23,178 nt of DNA from CAYRFE01 sp964423645 [NCBI: uncultured bacterium] (lineage in GTDB: Bacteria; Macinerneyibacteriota; Macinerneyibacteria; Macinerneyibacteriales). The position numbers and the translations under genes were made by a program. This document shows, in pieces, positions 16,217 through 23,178 of the stretch. A model generated the notes under the pieces. The model was not told where the DNA came from, did not search any database, and saw nothing but the letters and a program-made list of their open reading frames with translations. The first letter of the stretch is position 1; each line of letters opens with the position of its first letter. The stretch spans positions 1 through 23,178 of the forward strand of contig CAYRFE010000043.1 in the NCBI GenBank assembly GCA_964423645.1. Direction: 5' to 3'.

Positions 16217-16746
16217 AAATAGTACGAATCGCGATACTGGGCGCAGACGGTGCGCAGAAGGGTGTCTTTATAGAGACCCTCACCGGAATGAAGATATTCT
16301 CCGTGTCGTATACACCCAATGAAGAATTTGTGACCCATGGGACCACGAATGATCGTATTGATGCCACGTTCGGACGATTGTATGTACGCGAAGACCTGAT
16401 CATCGATTTTTTCTCATATACGCCTGATAAGGATCTTACTTCACTGTATGCAATTCTCGGTAATGAGTTGATGGGAATCATCGTTTATATTGATATGACA
16501 CAGCAAGCGACCATCGACTATGCGAAGAAGATCCATGAGACGATTGTATCGGAGAATCAATTACCGTATATCATCGTCGGTGATATTTTGACCGGAAAAG
16601 AGCCGTTGATGAGTTTTGATGCGGTTCATAAGTATCTCGAATTGAGTAATGATGTATTGGTCGTACCGTGTAATTCAACCAATAAAGACAGTGTGAAAAC
16701 GATCACTGATTTTCTCTTTGAGACGATAAAAATGAATATAAAATAA
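16213..16746 (+). CDS. Small GTPase-like protein with degenerate nucleotide motifs
   Basis: A 177-residue protein with the fold pattern of small Ras/MglA-like GTPases often linked to DUF4388 genes: a beta strand then a P-loop position, a switch-like TTNDRIDATFGRLYV, then strands and helices in order. The key motifs are altered. The P-loop reads GADGAQKG instead of GxxxxGK[S/T], the DxxG position reads YTPDKD, and the NKxD position reads VGDI. It is therefore likely a pseudo-GTPase or one with unusual nucleotide binding. The assignment rests on pattern and context, not on a search. Confidence 0.6.
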   Translation: MKIVRIAILGADGAQKGVFIETLTGMKIFSVSYTPNEEFVTHGTTNDRIDATFGRLYVREDLIIDFFSYTPDKDLTSLYAILGNELMGIIVYIDMTQQATIDYAKKIHETIVSENQLPYIIVGDILTGKEPLMSFDAVHKYLELSNDVLVVPCNSTNKDSVKTITDFLFETIKMNIK

Positions 16747-16799
16747 ACGGGAAAGACAGTCATGTATCGGTGTAGCGCATATTTCGAAGAGAGATCCGC

Positions 16800-17792
16800 A
16801 TGATTTATTTGGCATTATTTGTTTTGATAACGGTAATGTCAGGTCTTTTTTGGGTTTGGCTTGCCAAAAAAACCGCGTTGCGTTTTGCAATTGTCGATAA
16901 ACCTGATAATTTGATCAAAATTCATGAGAAAGTGACCCCGTATCTAGGCGGTGTCGGATTCATGGTGAATGCCTATATCATCTATTTTCTTTTTAGTCTT
17001 ATCAGTAAAGAACCGGTGAATCCTAAAGAATATTGGATCCTCGGCTTATCACTCGGCATGTTGCTATTGGGTATCATCGATGATATTAGACGGATCAAGC
17101 CCCTTACCAAATTCATTTTTCAATGTATATTTGCGGTAGTATTGATCGCGGCAGGAATACGCCTTGAGATCATGTATTTTCCCGATTATGTGAATTATGC
17201 GTTGTCTTTACTTTGGATAGTCGGGATGTCCAATGCTTTTAATTTAATTGATATTATGGACGGGCTATGCGGGGGAGTGGCAATGATCGCCGGGTTTTTC
17301 TTGTTTTTCAGTGCGAATTCCGAATATCACTTTTTGTTATTTGTTGCATTGTCCATACTTGCGTTTCTTATATATAATTTTCCGCCTGCCTCCATATTTA
17401 TGGGAGATGCCGGGAGTTTGACCATAGGATTCGTTTTCTCCGCGTATGCTATTTTGGGAAGTTATACAAGTAATAACCGACTGGGGCTTTTTGCACCGTT
17501 GTTAATTTTATGGCTTCCGATTTATGAAACGATTTTAGTGACGATATTACGATTAAAAAAGAAAAAAAATCCCTTTATGGGAAGCAAAGATCATTTTGCA
17601 TTTCGACTGAAAGCCGCAGGATTTCCCATAATGGCAATTCTTTTTGTGACGTATTTTCTTACCATAATTACCGGACAAACTGCATTTTTAGCGGTGTATA
17701 TGTCGGGGGAGTCAGCCGCATTGGTATATTCGATCGTATCATTGTTTTTTGTCGTATTATTTTTCGTGTTATCAAAAATTAAGATTGATTGA
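16800..17792 (+). CDS. Polyprenyl-phosphate sugar-1-phosphate transferase (WecA/TagO/MraY family)
   Basis: A 330-residue multi-pass membrane enzyme that links a sugar-1-phosphate (typically GlcNAc-1-P) from a UDP donor to undecaprenyl phosphate, the first step of surface polysaccharide or teichoic acid assembly. Motifs: D94-D95 in GIIDDIRR, NAFNLIDIMDG (N145, N148, D151, D154), MGDAGS (G202, D203, S206) and the HxxxR element (H265, R269). These fit the WecA/TagO branch more than MraY. It starts 53 bases after the previous gene, with a modest AAGAGAG ribosome site. The acceptor and final polymer cannot be told; no other polysaccharide genes are in the window. Confidence 0.88.
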   Translation: MIYLALFVLITVMSGLFWVWLAKKTALRFAIVDKPDNLIKIHEKVTPYLGGVGFMVNAYIIYFLFSLISKEPVNPKEYWILGLSLGMLLLGIIDDIRRIKPLTKFIFQCIFAVVLIAAGIRLEIMYFPDYVNYALSLLWIVGMSNAFNLIDIMDGLCGGVAMIAGFFLFFSANSEYHFLLFVALSILAFLIYNFPPASIFMGDAGSLTIGFVFSAYAILGSYTSNNRLGLFAPLLILWLPIYETILVTILRLKKKKNPFMGSKDHFAFRLKAAGFPIMAILFVTYFLTIITGQTAFLAVYMSGESAALVYSIVSLFFVVLFFVLSKIKID

Positions 17793-17799
17793 TCCACAC

Positions 17800-18780
17800 A
17801 TGGATATCAACGAGATCGTTCATAAAATTTTAAAAAATCATTCTCAAGAGAAACATTTGTTCCTTATAAAAGAAAACGGCAAATACGGTTATATTACATC
17901 TTCAGGTGAGGTCGTTATTCAACCTCAGTTTGAAACGGCAGAGCCTTTCGCCGACGGATTCGCTGCTGTTCGCCAAGGTTCGTTGTGGGGATTTATCGAT
18001 TCGACCGGGTGTATTGTTATTGCGCCGTGTTTTGATGCGGTCAGAAAATTCTCCCAAGGTCTTTGTGCCGTGAAAACAGGAGGAGCATGGAAATATATTA
18101 CCGTTCAAGGAAATGATATCACACCGATAGTGTTTCATGATGCGGCAGATTTTTCCGAAGGACACGCTCGGGTTCGCTTACTGGACAAATGGGGTTTTAT
18201 CGATATAACAGGAAAATACACGGTATCACCGCACTTTGTCGCCGCCGGATCATTCCATGAAGGCGCGGCTGTCGTGTTCGACGGGTCGAAATGGCGCTAT
18301 ATCACTCCTGACGGTCATCCCGCGTTACCCGGAATGTTCGATGAGGCCTATCGTTTTGACAATGGCATGGCAGCAGTTCGCTCGGGATATATGTGGGGAT
18401 ATGTCAATCGAAAAGGGGCATTTATCGTTAATCCGCAATTTGAAGAAGTGTGGCTTTTTACCGAAGGACTCGCTGCCGTCAAAATTCAAGGGAAATGGGG
18501 CTATATAAATACTTCGGGACGATTTGAGATTACTCCGCAATATGAGAACGCATGGGAGTTTTCGAACGGGCTTGCCTGTGTGCAAACGGAAGATAAGTGG
18601 GGTTATATCAGACCTGACGGGCAGTGGGGAATACAGCCGAAATTTGCACATGCCGAGACATTTACATACGGATTGGCGCGGGTGGCGCTGGAAAAATTCT
18701 GGTTCTACCGCGAAGGGAATAGTATCACGTATGAAAAATGGGTATATATTGATGCGCAGGGCAAAATTGTGTGGTATTGA
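17800..18780 (+). CDS. WG-repeat protein
   Basis: A 326-residue protein made almost entirely of eight tandem repeats of about 34 residues (roughly 28-299), each with the pattern [KL][WY]G[YF]I..G..I.P.F..A..F..GLA.V, plus a partial ninth at the end (WVYIDAQGKIVWY). This is the WG (KWG) beta-rich repeat family, of unknown function and often exported or surface-associated in other species. No signal peptide is seen here, so it is probably cytosolic. The start at 17800 lies 7 bases after the preceding stop; an ATG at 17749 is in frame but overlaps the transferase gene. The ribosome site is weak. Confidence 0.8.
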   Translation: MDINEIVHKILKNHSQEKHLFLIKENGKYGYITSSGEVVIQPQFETAEPFADGFAAVRQGSLWGFIDSTGCIVIAPCFDAVRKFSQGLCAVKTGGAWKYITVQGNDITPIVFHDAADFSEGHARVRLLDKWGFIDITGKYTVSPHFVAAGSFHEGAAVVFDGSKWRYITPDGHPALPGMFDEAYRFDNGMAAVRSGYMWGYVNRKGAFIVNPQFEEVWLFTEGLAAVKIQGKWGYINTSGRFEITPQYENAWEFSNGLACVQTEDKWGYIRPDGQWGIQPKFAHAETFTYGLARVALEKFWFYREGNSITYEKWVYIDAQGKIVWY

Positions 18781-18821
18781 AAGATACGCCGATATGTGTA
18801 AAAAATAGGAGATTAAAAGTG

Positions 18822-19958
18822 ATGAAAGTTGTACTTTCAATTGTTATATGTTTGTTTATGCCGTTGATCTCATGTCGTAAATCAACTTATTATTATAGCG
18901 AGCAAGAGACTTATGCACGTATTCAAAATTCTGTGAAGAACCCGTTAGTAAAAGTGCTTAAAGTCGAGAACAGAATAGATTTTACCAATGAAGAGTTGTC
19001 GATACTTGCAGATATTGATAGAAAAAAAGCTATAATCACTCATCTTGTGTATCGTGATGATGAGTTCTTTGTACAGTTACGCGATCCGGAGTTACATGTT
19101 ATAAAAGAAAAAATGCTTGTATACGGAAAAGGTCCGGGCGAGTGGAACAAGATAATCGCAATATTTAGCACTGATTCGATGTTCGGTTTTTTAGAGTTAC
19201 AAAAAAGCACTATAGAATTGTTTGATGCTGATTTGCGGTATAAAGACTCGATCTCGCTACGGGAAGGCGCGAGATTGTATTTTGCGCCATCTTCAATAGT
19301 AAAGCATGGAGATACTTTTATGATATGTCCTGCTGTGCCAAATCAGATAGTACGTATTGACGCAAAAGGGATGATTCAAGAGAAAACAGCACAGGATTTC
19401 AAACCCGCAGACAAAAATGAGTTTTTGAAATATTTCGGCTTAAATGCAGGTTACATGAAGGCGGATGACGATGGATATGTTTATGTCGCTTTTTCAGGGA
19501 AAGAAAACACTTATGAATTACGAAAGTTTGATTCATCCTTAACTCTTGTATGGGTTAATACGATTACGGATGAGTATAAAGATGTGTTGTCAACAAAAAC
19601 GGTTCAGCTTCGCAACGGTTCGGTACAACCGTCACGTGCAGCAGCATCTCGCGGGATCGATACCGATGATCGTTATATATATGTATTGCGAGGTGTTGGT
19701 GGATATACCACTTATAACGAAGAAGATAAACCGGTGATAACAACTATTCCCGGATTACAACACGGCTTTATCGATGTGTTTGAAAAGACAAACGGAAAGC
19801 ACGCCTTTCGTATTCAGGCACCATTTTTAAAAACAAATGCGTTGTATGGGATGAAAGTTTTCAATGGGAAATTCTTTTTCTTTTCACGTCCTGAATATCA
19901 GGACGACATTCTTTTTGAAGGAACGAATTGTATCTACGTAGCAAGTATTGTTGAATAG
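18822..19958 (+). CDS. 6-bladed beta-propeller lipoprotein
   Basis: A 378-residue protein with a lipoprotein signal: basic start, hydrophobic stretch, and lipobox LISC with the cysteine at about residue 18. The mature part contains short beta-rich repeats and a GKGPGEWN motif, typical of the 6-bladed beta-propeller family common in Bacteroidota. AGGAGA precedes the start; GTG at 18819 is an alternative one codon upstream. The function is unknown; such proteins are often near surface or uptake systems. Confidence 0.8.
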   Translation: MKVVLSIVICLFMPLISCRKSTYYYSEQETYARIQNSVKNPLVKVLKVENRIDFTNEELSILADIDRKKAIITHLVYRDDEFFVQLRDPELHVIKEKMLVYGKGPGEWNKIIAIFSTDSMFGFLELQKSTIELFDADLRYKDSISLREGARLYFAPSSIVKHGDTFMICPAVPNQIVRIDAKGMIQEKTAQDFKPADKNEFLKYFGLNAGYMKADDDGYVYVAFSGKENTYELRKFDSSLTLVWVNTITDEYKDVLSTKTVQLRNGSVQPSRAAASRGIDTDDRYIYVLRGVGGYTTYNEEDKPVITTIPGLQHGFIDVFEKTNGKHAFRIQAPFLKTNALYGMKVFNGKFFFFSRPEYQDDILFEGTNCIYVASIVE

Positions 19959-20217
19959 TTTACGAATTAGTGAACCAACATTTCAAATTTAAGTTTCAAT
20001 GTAGAGACTTCTTTGATGGAGTATGTTTCATTCATAGGAATGAAGAAATCTTGATGAACTGAAAATTACCTCCGGATCATCGGGGCAAGCCTGATAATGA
20101 CATCTTGAGATGTATTTTACAAAAAAATACTCGAATTGCTTCGCAATGATCTTTAAACTCGTTTGTTGGGAACTTTGCAAAATTCAAAAATTTTCAAATT
20201 TTCTTTATTCTCTAAAA

Positions 20218-20271
20218 GGAGTATACCCCTCTCATCTGTAAAACCGATGCAAGCTTCGGAGAATTAAACCC
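20218..20271. repeat. Degenerate palindromic element
   Basis: The segment begins GGAGTATACCCC and ends CAAGCTTCGGAGAATTAAACCC-like; GAATTAAACCC recurs exactly near 146-156 in the upstream region. The ATACCCC and AAGCTT parts resemble the element at 21-52. It is probably a decayed member of a dispersed repeat family; coverage is too low to be sure. Confidence 0.3.
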
Positions 20272-20330
20272 AAGTAGATGAAAAAGGATGTATAACGACC
20301 TTCTTATTATGTAAGCGAAAGCGTTTTCTG

Positions 20331-20359
20331 TAGACCAAATCGCACCTTCGTGCTATGAT
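20331..20359 (+). promoter_or_regulatory. Candidate promoter for the amidohydrolase gene
   Basis: TAGACC (20331-20336, four of six consensus positions) and TATGAT (20354-20359, five of six) are 17 bases apart. Initiation near 20366 would give a leader of about 20 bases containing AAAAAGGAG ahead of the start at 20385. Confidence 0.45.
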
Positions 20360-20384
20360 GACGGTGAACAAAAAGGAGTGTGCC

Positions 20385-21695
20385 ATGCGCTACATTCACG
20401 CTCGGATAATTACCATGGATTCTGAAAAACGAGTATTTGATGACGGGTATATTGATGTCGAAAAAGGTACAATTGTTGCTGTCGGACCGATGAATACACT
20501 TCCGGAGGCACTCCGAAAGGATGCCCGTAATCTTGAAGGTGCGATCATTATGCCGGGCCTTATTAATACACATACCCATATACCGATGGTATTGTTTCGC
20601 GGTTTAGCGGATGATCTGCCATTGAAACAGTGGCTTGAGCATTATATTTGGCCGATGGAAGGCGCTATGGTCAATGAAGAATTTGTACGGTATGGCGCGC
20701 TTTTAGGAATGATGGAAATGCTTCGTACCGGGACGACCTGTTTTGCCGATATGTATTTTTTTGAACAACGAATTGCAGAAGAAACCGATAAAGCGGGTAT
20801 GAGAGCCGCACTCGGGTACAGTAATATTGACTTCCCGACTCCGGAGGCATCGCATCATGAAGAAGGGATAACGATCACTGAAGAGTTGTTGCGTCAATGG
20901 AAAGACCATTCGCGTATTAAACCGGTTGTCTGCACCCATGCACCGTATACATGTTCATCGTCACTGTTCGCAAAGACTGAAGAACTCGCCGAGCTCTACG
21001 ATACTGCACACATGATCCATATCGCGGAGACGAAAATTGAGAGTACGCTCATCGCGTCTAACACAAAAAAACTGTCCCCTGTGCAATGGATGGAACAGCA
21101 TGGTTTTCTTAATAAACGCGTGCTTGCGGCACATGCCGTGTGGCTTGATGAAACGGATATTGCTATCATGCAGGAGCGTGGGGTGAAAGTTTCACATAAT
21201 ATCTCAAGTAATTGTAAATTGGGGAGTGGTATTGCCGATATTCAGCGATATCGTGAATCGGGTATCACCGTTTCGCTTGGTACGGACGGTGCGGCAAGCA
21301 ACAATATGTTGAACATGTTTGCGGAAATGCGTTTAGCAGCTCTTGTGCATAAAGGTGTCAATCTTGATCCTCTTGCGGTAACCGCGTATGAAACCATTGA
21401 AATGGCAACTATCAACGGTGCGCGATCACTTGGAATTGACAGCATCACCGGAAGTCTTGAGGTGGGAAAAAGTGCTGATTTTATTATATCAGATACACGT
21501 GCGGTCTCTCTGACGCCGTTATATAATCCGGTATCGCATGTTGTGTATGCATCAACAGGTGCAGAAGTCGCAGAAGTATATGTAGAAGGGAAATGTTTGT
21601 ATGAGCGGGGTACGTATCATACGATCGATGCGGAGAAAGTATTGAAAGAAGCGACACGATTGTCGCATATTATAAAAGAAAAATTAACGCCTTGA
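20385..21695 (+). CDS. mtaD: 5'-methylthioadenosine/S-adenosylhomocysteine deaminase-type amidohydrolase
   Basis: A 436-residue amidohydrolase of the MtaD/SAH deaminase group, which deaminates S-adenosylhomocysteine, methylthioadenosine and related adenosines. Metal-site and catalytic motifs are complete: H63-x-H65 (NTHTHIPM), H185 in CTHAPYTC, H212 and E215 in IHIAET, H250 in AAHAVWLD, and D301 in LGTDGAASNN. The region KVSHNISSNCKLGSGIA matches the family NMKLASGIA element. The start at 20385 is supported by AAGGAG 8 bases upstream; an ATG at 20355 is in frame but overlaps the promoter. It is a single gene with its own promoter. Related atrazine chlorohydrolase-type enzymes share the fold, so exact substrate specificity is from family. 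Confidence 0.88.
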   Translation: MRYIHARIITMDSEKRVFDDGYIDVEKGTIVAVGPMNTLPEALRKDARNLEGAIIMPGLINTHTHIPMVLFRGLADDLPLKQWLEHYIWPMEGAMVNEEFVRYGALLGMMEMLRTGTTCFADMYFFEQRIAEETDKAGMRAALGYSNIDFPTPEASHHEEGITITEELLRQWKDHSRIKPVVCTHAPYTCSSSLFAKTEELAELYDTAHMIHIAETKIESTLIASNTKKLSPVQWMEQHGFLNKRVLAAHAVWLDETDIAIMQERGVKVSHNISSNCKLGSGIADIQRYRESGITVSLGTDGAASNNMLNMFAEMRLAALVHKGVNLDPLAVTAYETIEMATINGARSLGIDSITGSLEVGKSADFIISDTRAVSLTPLYNPVSHVVYASTGAEVAEVYVEGKCLYERGTYHTIDAEKVLKEATRLSHIIKEKLTP

Positions 21696-21761
21696 AAAAG
21701 TGATGCGTGGCATTGAGCTCCAACAACAATTACGATGAAGCATCACGAATTATGGATTTAG

Positions 21762-22045
21762 CTCCCCCCGACTCCCTCTTAATCTAAGAGGGGAGAAGTA
21801 TACTCACGGGGGAGTTGTGTAGAATGTTGCTTTTGTAACGAAGTAACTTTTGGGCATGAGAAGCGTGTAAGCGAACTCCCCCTAACCCCCTCTTAAGCTA
21901 AGAGGGGGGAGTGTAATCACGGGGGAGTTGTGTAGAATGTTGCTTTTGTAACGAAGTAACTTTTGGGCCTGAGAAGCGTGTAAGCGAACTTCCCCTAACC
22001 CCCTCTTACGCTAAGGGTGGGAAGTGAAATCACGGGGGAGTTGTG
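21762..22045. repeat. Tandem C-rich nested-palindrome repeats (about 113 bp unit)
   Basis: Two full units (21762-21875 and 21876-21988, 114 and 113 bases) and a third partial unit (21989-22045) follow one another. Each starts with a CTCCCCC-like stretch. In unit 2, CCCCCTCTTA and TAAGAGGGGG form a 10-bp stem with a 3-base loop, and an outer CTCCCCC pairs with a later GGGGGAG. The spacer part of the unit (GTTGTGTAGAATGTTGC onward) is nearly identical in the first two copies. A fourth copy begins at 23110. This resembles a non-autonomous mobile or REP-type element. Confidence 0.75.
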
Positions 22046-22075
22046 AATAGATCGTATAGTGAATAGGAGACACGG

Positions 22076-23095
22076 ATGAATGTATCGAAACTGAGAGCTT
22101 TGCAAAATTACTATATTTATGATTTGTGCTCAACCCAAATCCCTTCCGTGAAAAATCGGGAGGAGTTTAATTTGTTATATAGTGGGGATTTCGTCCCCAC
22201 ACCCCTGTTCAGTAAAAACAAAAAAATGGAAAATATCGTATTTCGCAAAGGAATCAAACTACAAAAAATACTATACGTGGTAGTAATGCTGTGCATTGCC
22301 ATCATTGCACCAATTACTGCGAAAGAACGCATTATCAGTCTTGCTCCGGCACTCACGGACATTATTGTTGCGCTGGATAAAGGCGACGAATTAGTGGGTG
22401 TGACCAATTATTGCGATGTGCCTGATCGTTTTTCTGACGTGACAAAGATCGGCGGATTCCTTGATGCCAATTATGAACGTATTATTACGTTAAAACCGAC
22501 GATAGCGTTTGTGTATGATGAAAACACACGGGTCATTGACTTTTTGATACACCGGAATATCCCGTATGTCGCAGTCGCACATCGGAATATCAACGATATT
22601 TATACGGCAATTGATGTAATATCGACATCGTTGAATGCACAAAAAAAAGGTGAATCAGTGGTGTCGGATATGCAAACACAACTTGCCGCGATTGCGGTAC
22701 GCCATCCTGCATATTCAAAACGGAAAAAGGTCATGTTGGTGATAGGACGTGACAAGGGTAGTCTGCAAAATATGTATATCGCAGGGGGAGGAGATTTCCT
22801 TTCCGAACTTTTGATACTCATGAATGCGGAGAATGTGTATGGCGGTGATGTGCCGTATCCTAAAGTGTCGATAGAGTCAGTGGTGCGGATGAATCCTGAT
22901 GTGATTGTCGAGTTTCTTCAAGACGATGTGAGAGCCCGGGGTGAAGACGCAGTGAAGGGTGATTGGAAAAAATACACGGCAGTACGAGCAGTACGAGATA
23001 ATGCAATAAAAGAAGCTGACCCTGATTACAAATTATACCCCTCAACACGGATCGTCGAGATCGCTCAAATGCTTGAACGATTGTTGTATGAGTGA
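22076..23095 (+). CDS. BtuF-like periplasmic substrate-binding protein
   Basis: A periplasmic-binding-protein type 2 component of an ABC importer for cobalamin, heme or siderophore. The family pattern is clear: RIISLAPALTDIIVAL, VGVTNYCDVP, KIGGFLDANYERIITLKP, VSIESVVRMNPDVIVEF. No permease or ATPase gene is in the window. From 22076 it would be 339 residues, with AGGAGA 5 bases upstream. A signal peptide, however, begins only at an internal ATG (22226, residue 51), where MENIVFRKGIKLQK leads into a hydrophobic core cleaved near ITA, giving 289 residues. The first 50 residues contain a 7-bp hairpin sequence (22182-22200) and look repeat-derived. The true start is thus unsure; the ribosome site favours 22076, the signal peptide favours 22226. 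No lipobox is seen. Confidence 0.8.
   Translation: MNVSKLRALQNYYIYDLCSTQIPSVKNREEFNLLYSGDFVPTPLFSKNKKMENIVFRKGIKLQKILYVVVMLCIAIIAPITAKERIISLAPALTDIIVALDKGDELVGVTNYCDVPDRFSDVTKIGGFLDANYERIITLKPTIAFVYDENTRVIDFLIHRNIPYVAVAHRNINDIYTAIDVISTSLNAQKKGESVVSDMQTQLAAIAVRHPAYSKRKKVMLVIGRDKGSLQNMYIAGGGDFLSELLILMNAENVYGGDVPYPKVSIESVVRMNPDVIVEFLQDDVRARGEDAVKGDWKKYTAVRAVRDNAIKEADPDYKLYPSTRIVEIAQMLERLLYE
22182..22200. repeat. Hairpin within the N-terminal extension of the binding protein gene
   Basis: GTGGGGA (22182-22188) and TCCCCAC (22194-22200) pair perfectly over 7 bp around TTTCG. The surrounding 22120-22215 has the look of a dispersed palindromic repeat read through in frame. Confidence 0.5.
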
Positions 23096-23109
23096 GAGGG
23101 AGAATTTAA

Positions 23110-23178
23110 CTCCCCCTAACCCCCTCTTAAGTTAAGAGGGGGAAGTGTAATCACGGGGGAGTTGTGTAAAACGTTACT
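23110..23178. repeat. Fourth copy of the C-rich nested-palindrome repeat, cut by the window end
   Basis: The sequence repeats the unit at 21876: the CTCCCCC start, CCCCCTCTTA with TAAGAGGGGG around a 3-base centre, AGTGTAATCACGGGGGAG and GTTGTGTA. It lies 15 bases after the binding protein gene, so copies flank that gene on both sides. Confidence 0.75.

Larger units (their letters stand above)
19959..20384. other. Gene-free region with repeat remnants and promoter
   Basis: No frame here has a ribosome site and a plausible protein. The stretch contains a C/G-rich segment at 20069-20103 that resembles decayed intergenic repeats, a small ATTGC..GCAAT hairpin near 20136, an A/T-rich patch and a degenerate palindromic element at 20218-20271. 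A promoter for the amidohydrolase gene closes it (20331-20359). Confidence 0.5.

Noticed and set aside
18325-18840. 171-codon open frame on the reverse strand opposite the WG-repeat gene
   Set aside because: The periodic WG-repeat protein on the + strand explains the open frame; the reverse product has no motif or signal.
21700-21746. GTGATGC/GCATCAC inverted repeat after the amidohydrolase gene as a terminator
   Set aside because: The 7-bp arms are separated by 33 bases and no T-run follows, so a rho-independent terminator is not supported.
21762-22045. Tandem repeats considered as a CRISPR array
   Set aside because: Units are about 113 bases, nearly identical throughout with no unique spacers, and no cas genes are present.

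Overview
The window is A/T-rich bacterial chromosome in which every gene I can support lies on the + strand. Export signals (a lipoprotein, a TPR protein with a cleavable signal, and a non-lipidated periplasmic-type binding protein) fit a diderm (Gram-negative-type) bacterium. The mix of DUF4388/degenerate-GTPase genes, LytS/LytTR signalling and a 6-bladed-propeller lipoprotein fits phyla such as Spirochaetota or other little-cultured diderms. I cannot fix the phylum from the sequence alone.

Region 1 (1-4300) is the most unusual part. After about 400 gene-free bases with degenerate palindromic repeats and a plausible promoter lies a 52-residue six-cysteine small ORF with a near-perfect Shine-Dalgarno. 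It is followed by an 8-bp hairpin, a 622-residue YcaO-domain protein of the E. coli YcaO type carrying an extra C-terminal CxxCxxCx5C cluster, and an ABC exporter. The last two genes overlap by ATGA, and a 32-bp perfect palindrome sits in the first codons of the exporter gene. The set precursor-modifying enzyme-exporter looks like a compact, possibly undescribed RiPP (ribosomally made, modified peptide) locus. Product and chemistry are inference.

Region 2 (4368-8425) is a signalling block: an exported TPR-like protein, a LytS-type membrane histidine kinase, a LytTR response regulator, and a coiled-coil/PAS protein with a cysteine motif, preceded by a good sigma70-like promoter that may give a leaderless message.

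Region 3 (8418-17792) is mostly housekeeping, tightly packed and probably cotranscribed: class II fructose-1,6-bisphosphatase (glpX), a VUT-family (queuosine precursor) transporter, a rubredoxin-like zinc-ribbon protein, smc, ftsY, a CvpA-family protein, a DUF4388/MshEN-like protein, a degenerate small GTPase-like protein and a WecA/TagO-type polyprenyl-phosphate sugar-phosphate transferase. smc and ftsY link chromosome organisation and membrane protein targeting; the sugar-phosphate transferase starts envelope polysaccharide synthesis.

Region 4 (17800-23178) holds a WG-repeat protein, a 6-bladed beta-propeller lipoprotein, a 5'-methylthioadenosine/S-adenosylhomocysteine deaminase-type amidohydrolase, and a BtuF-like periplasmic binding protein. 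C-rich nested-palindrome repeats lie on both sides of the last gene, and the longer gaps carry repeat remnants. I saw no tRNA, rRNA, CRISPR array, transposase or integrase.
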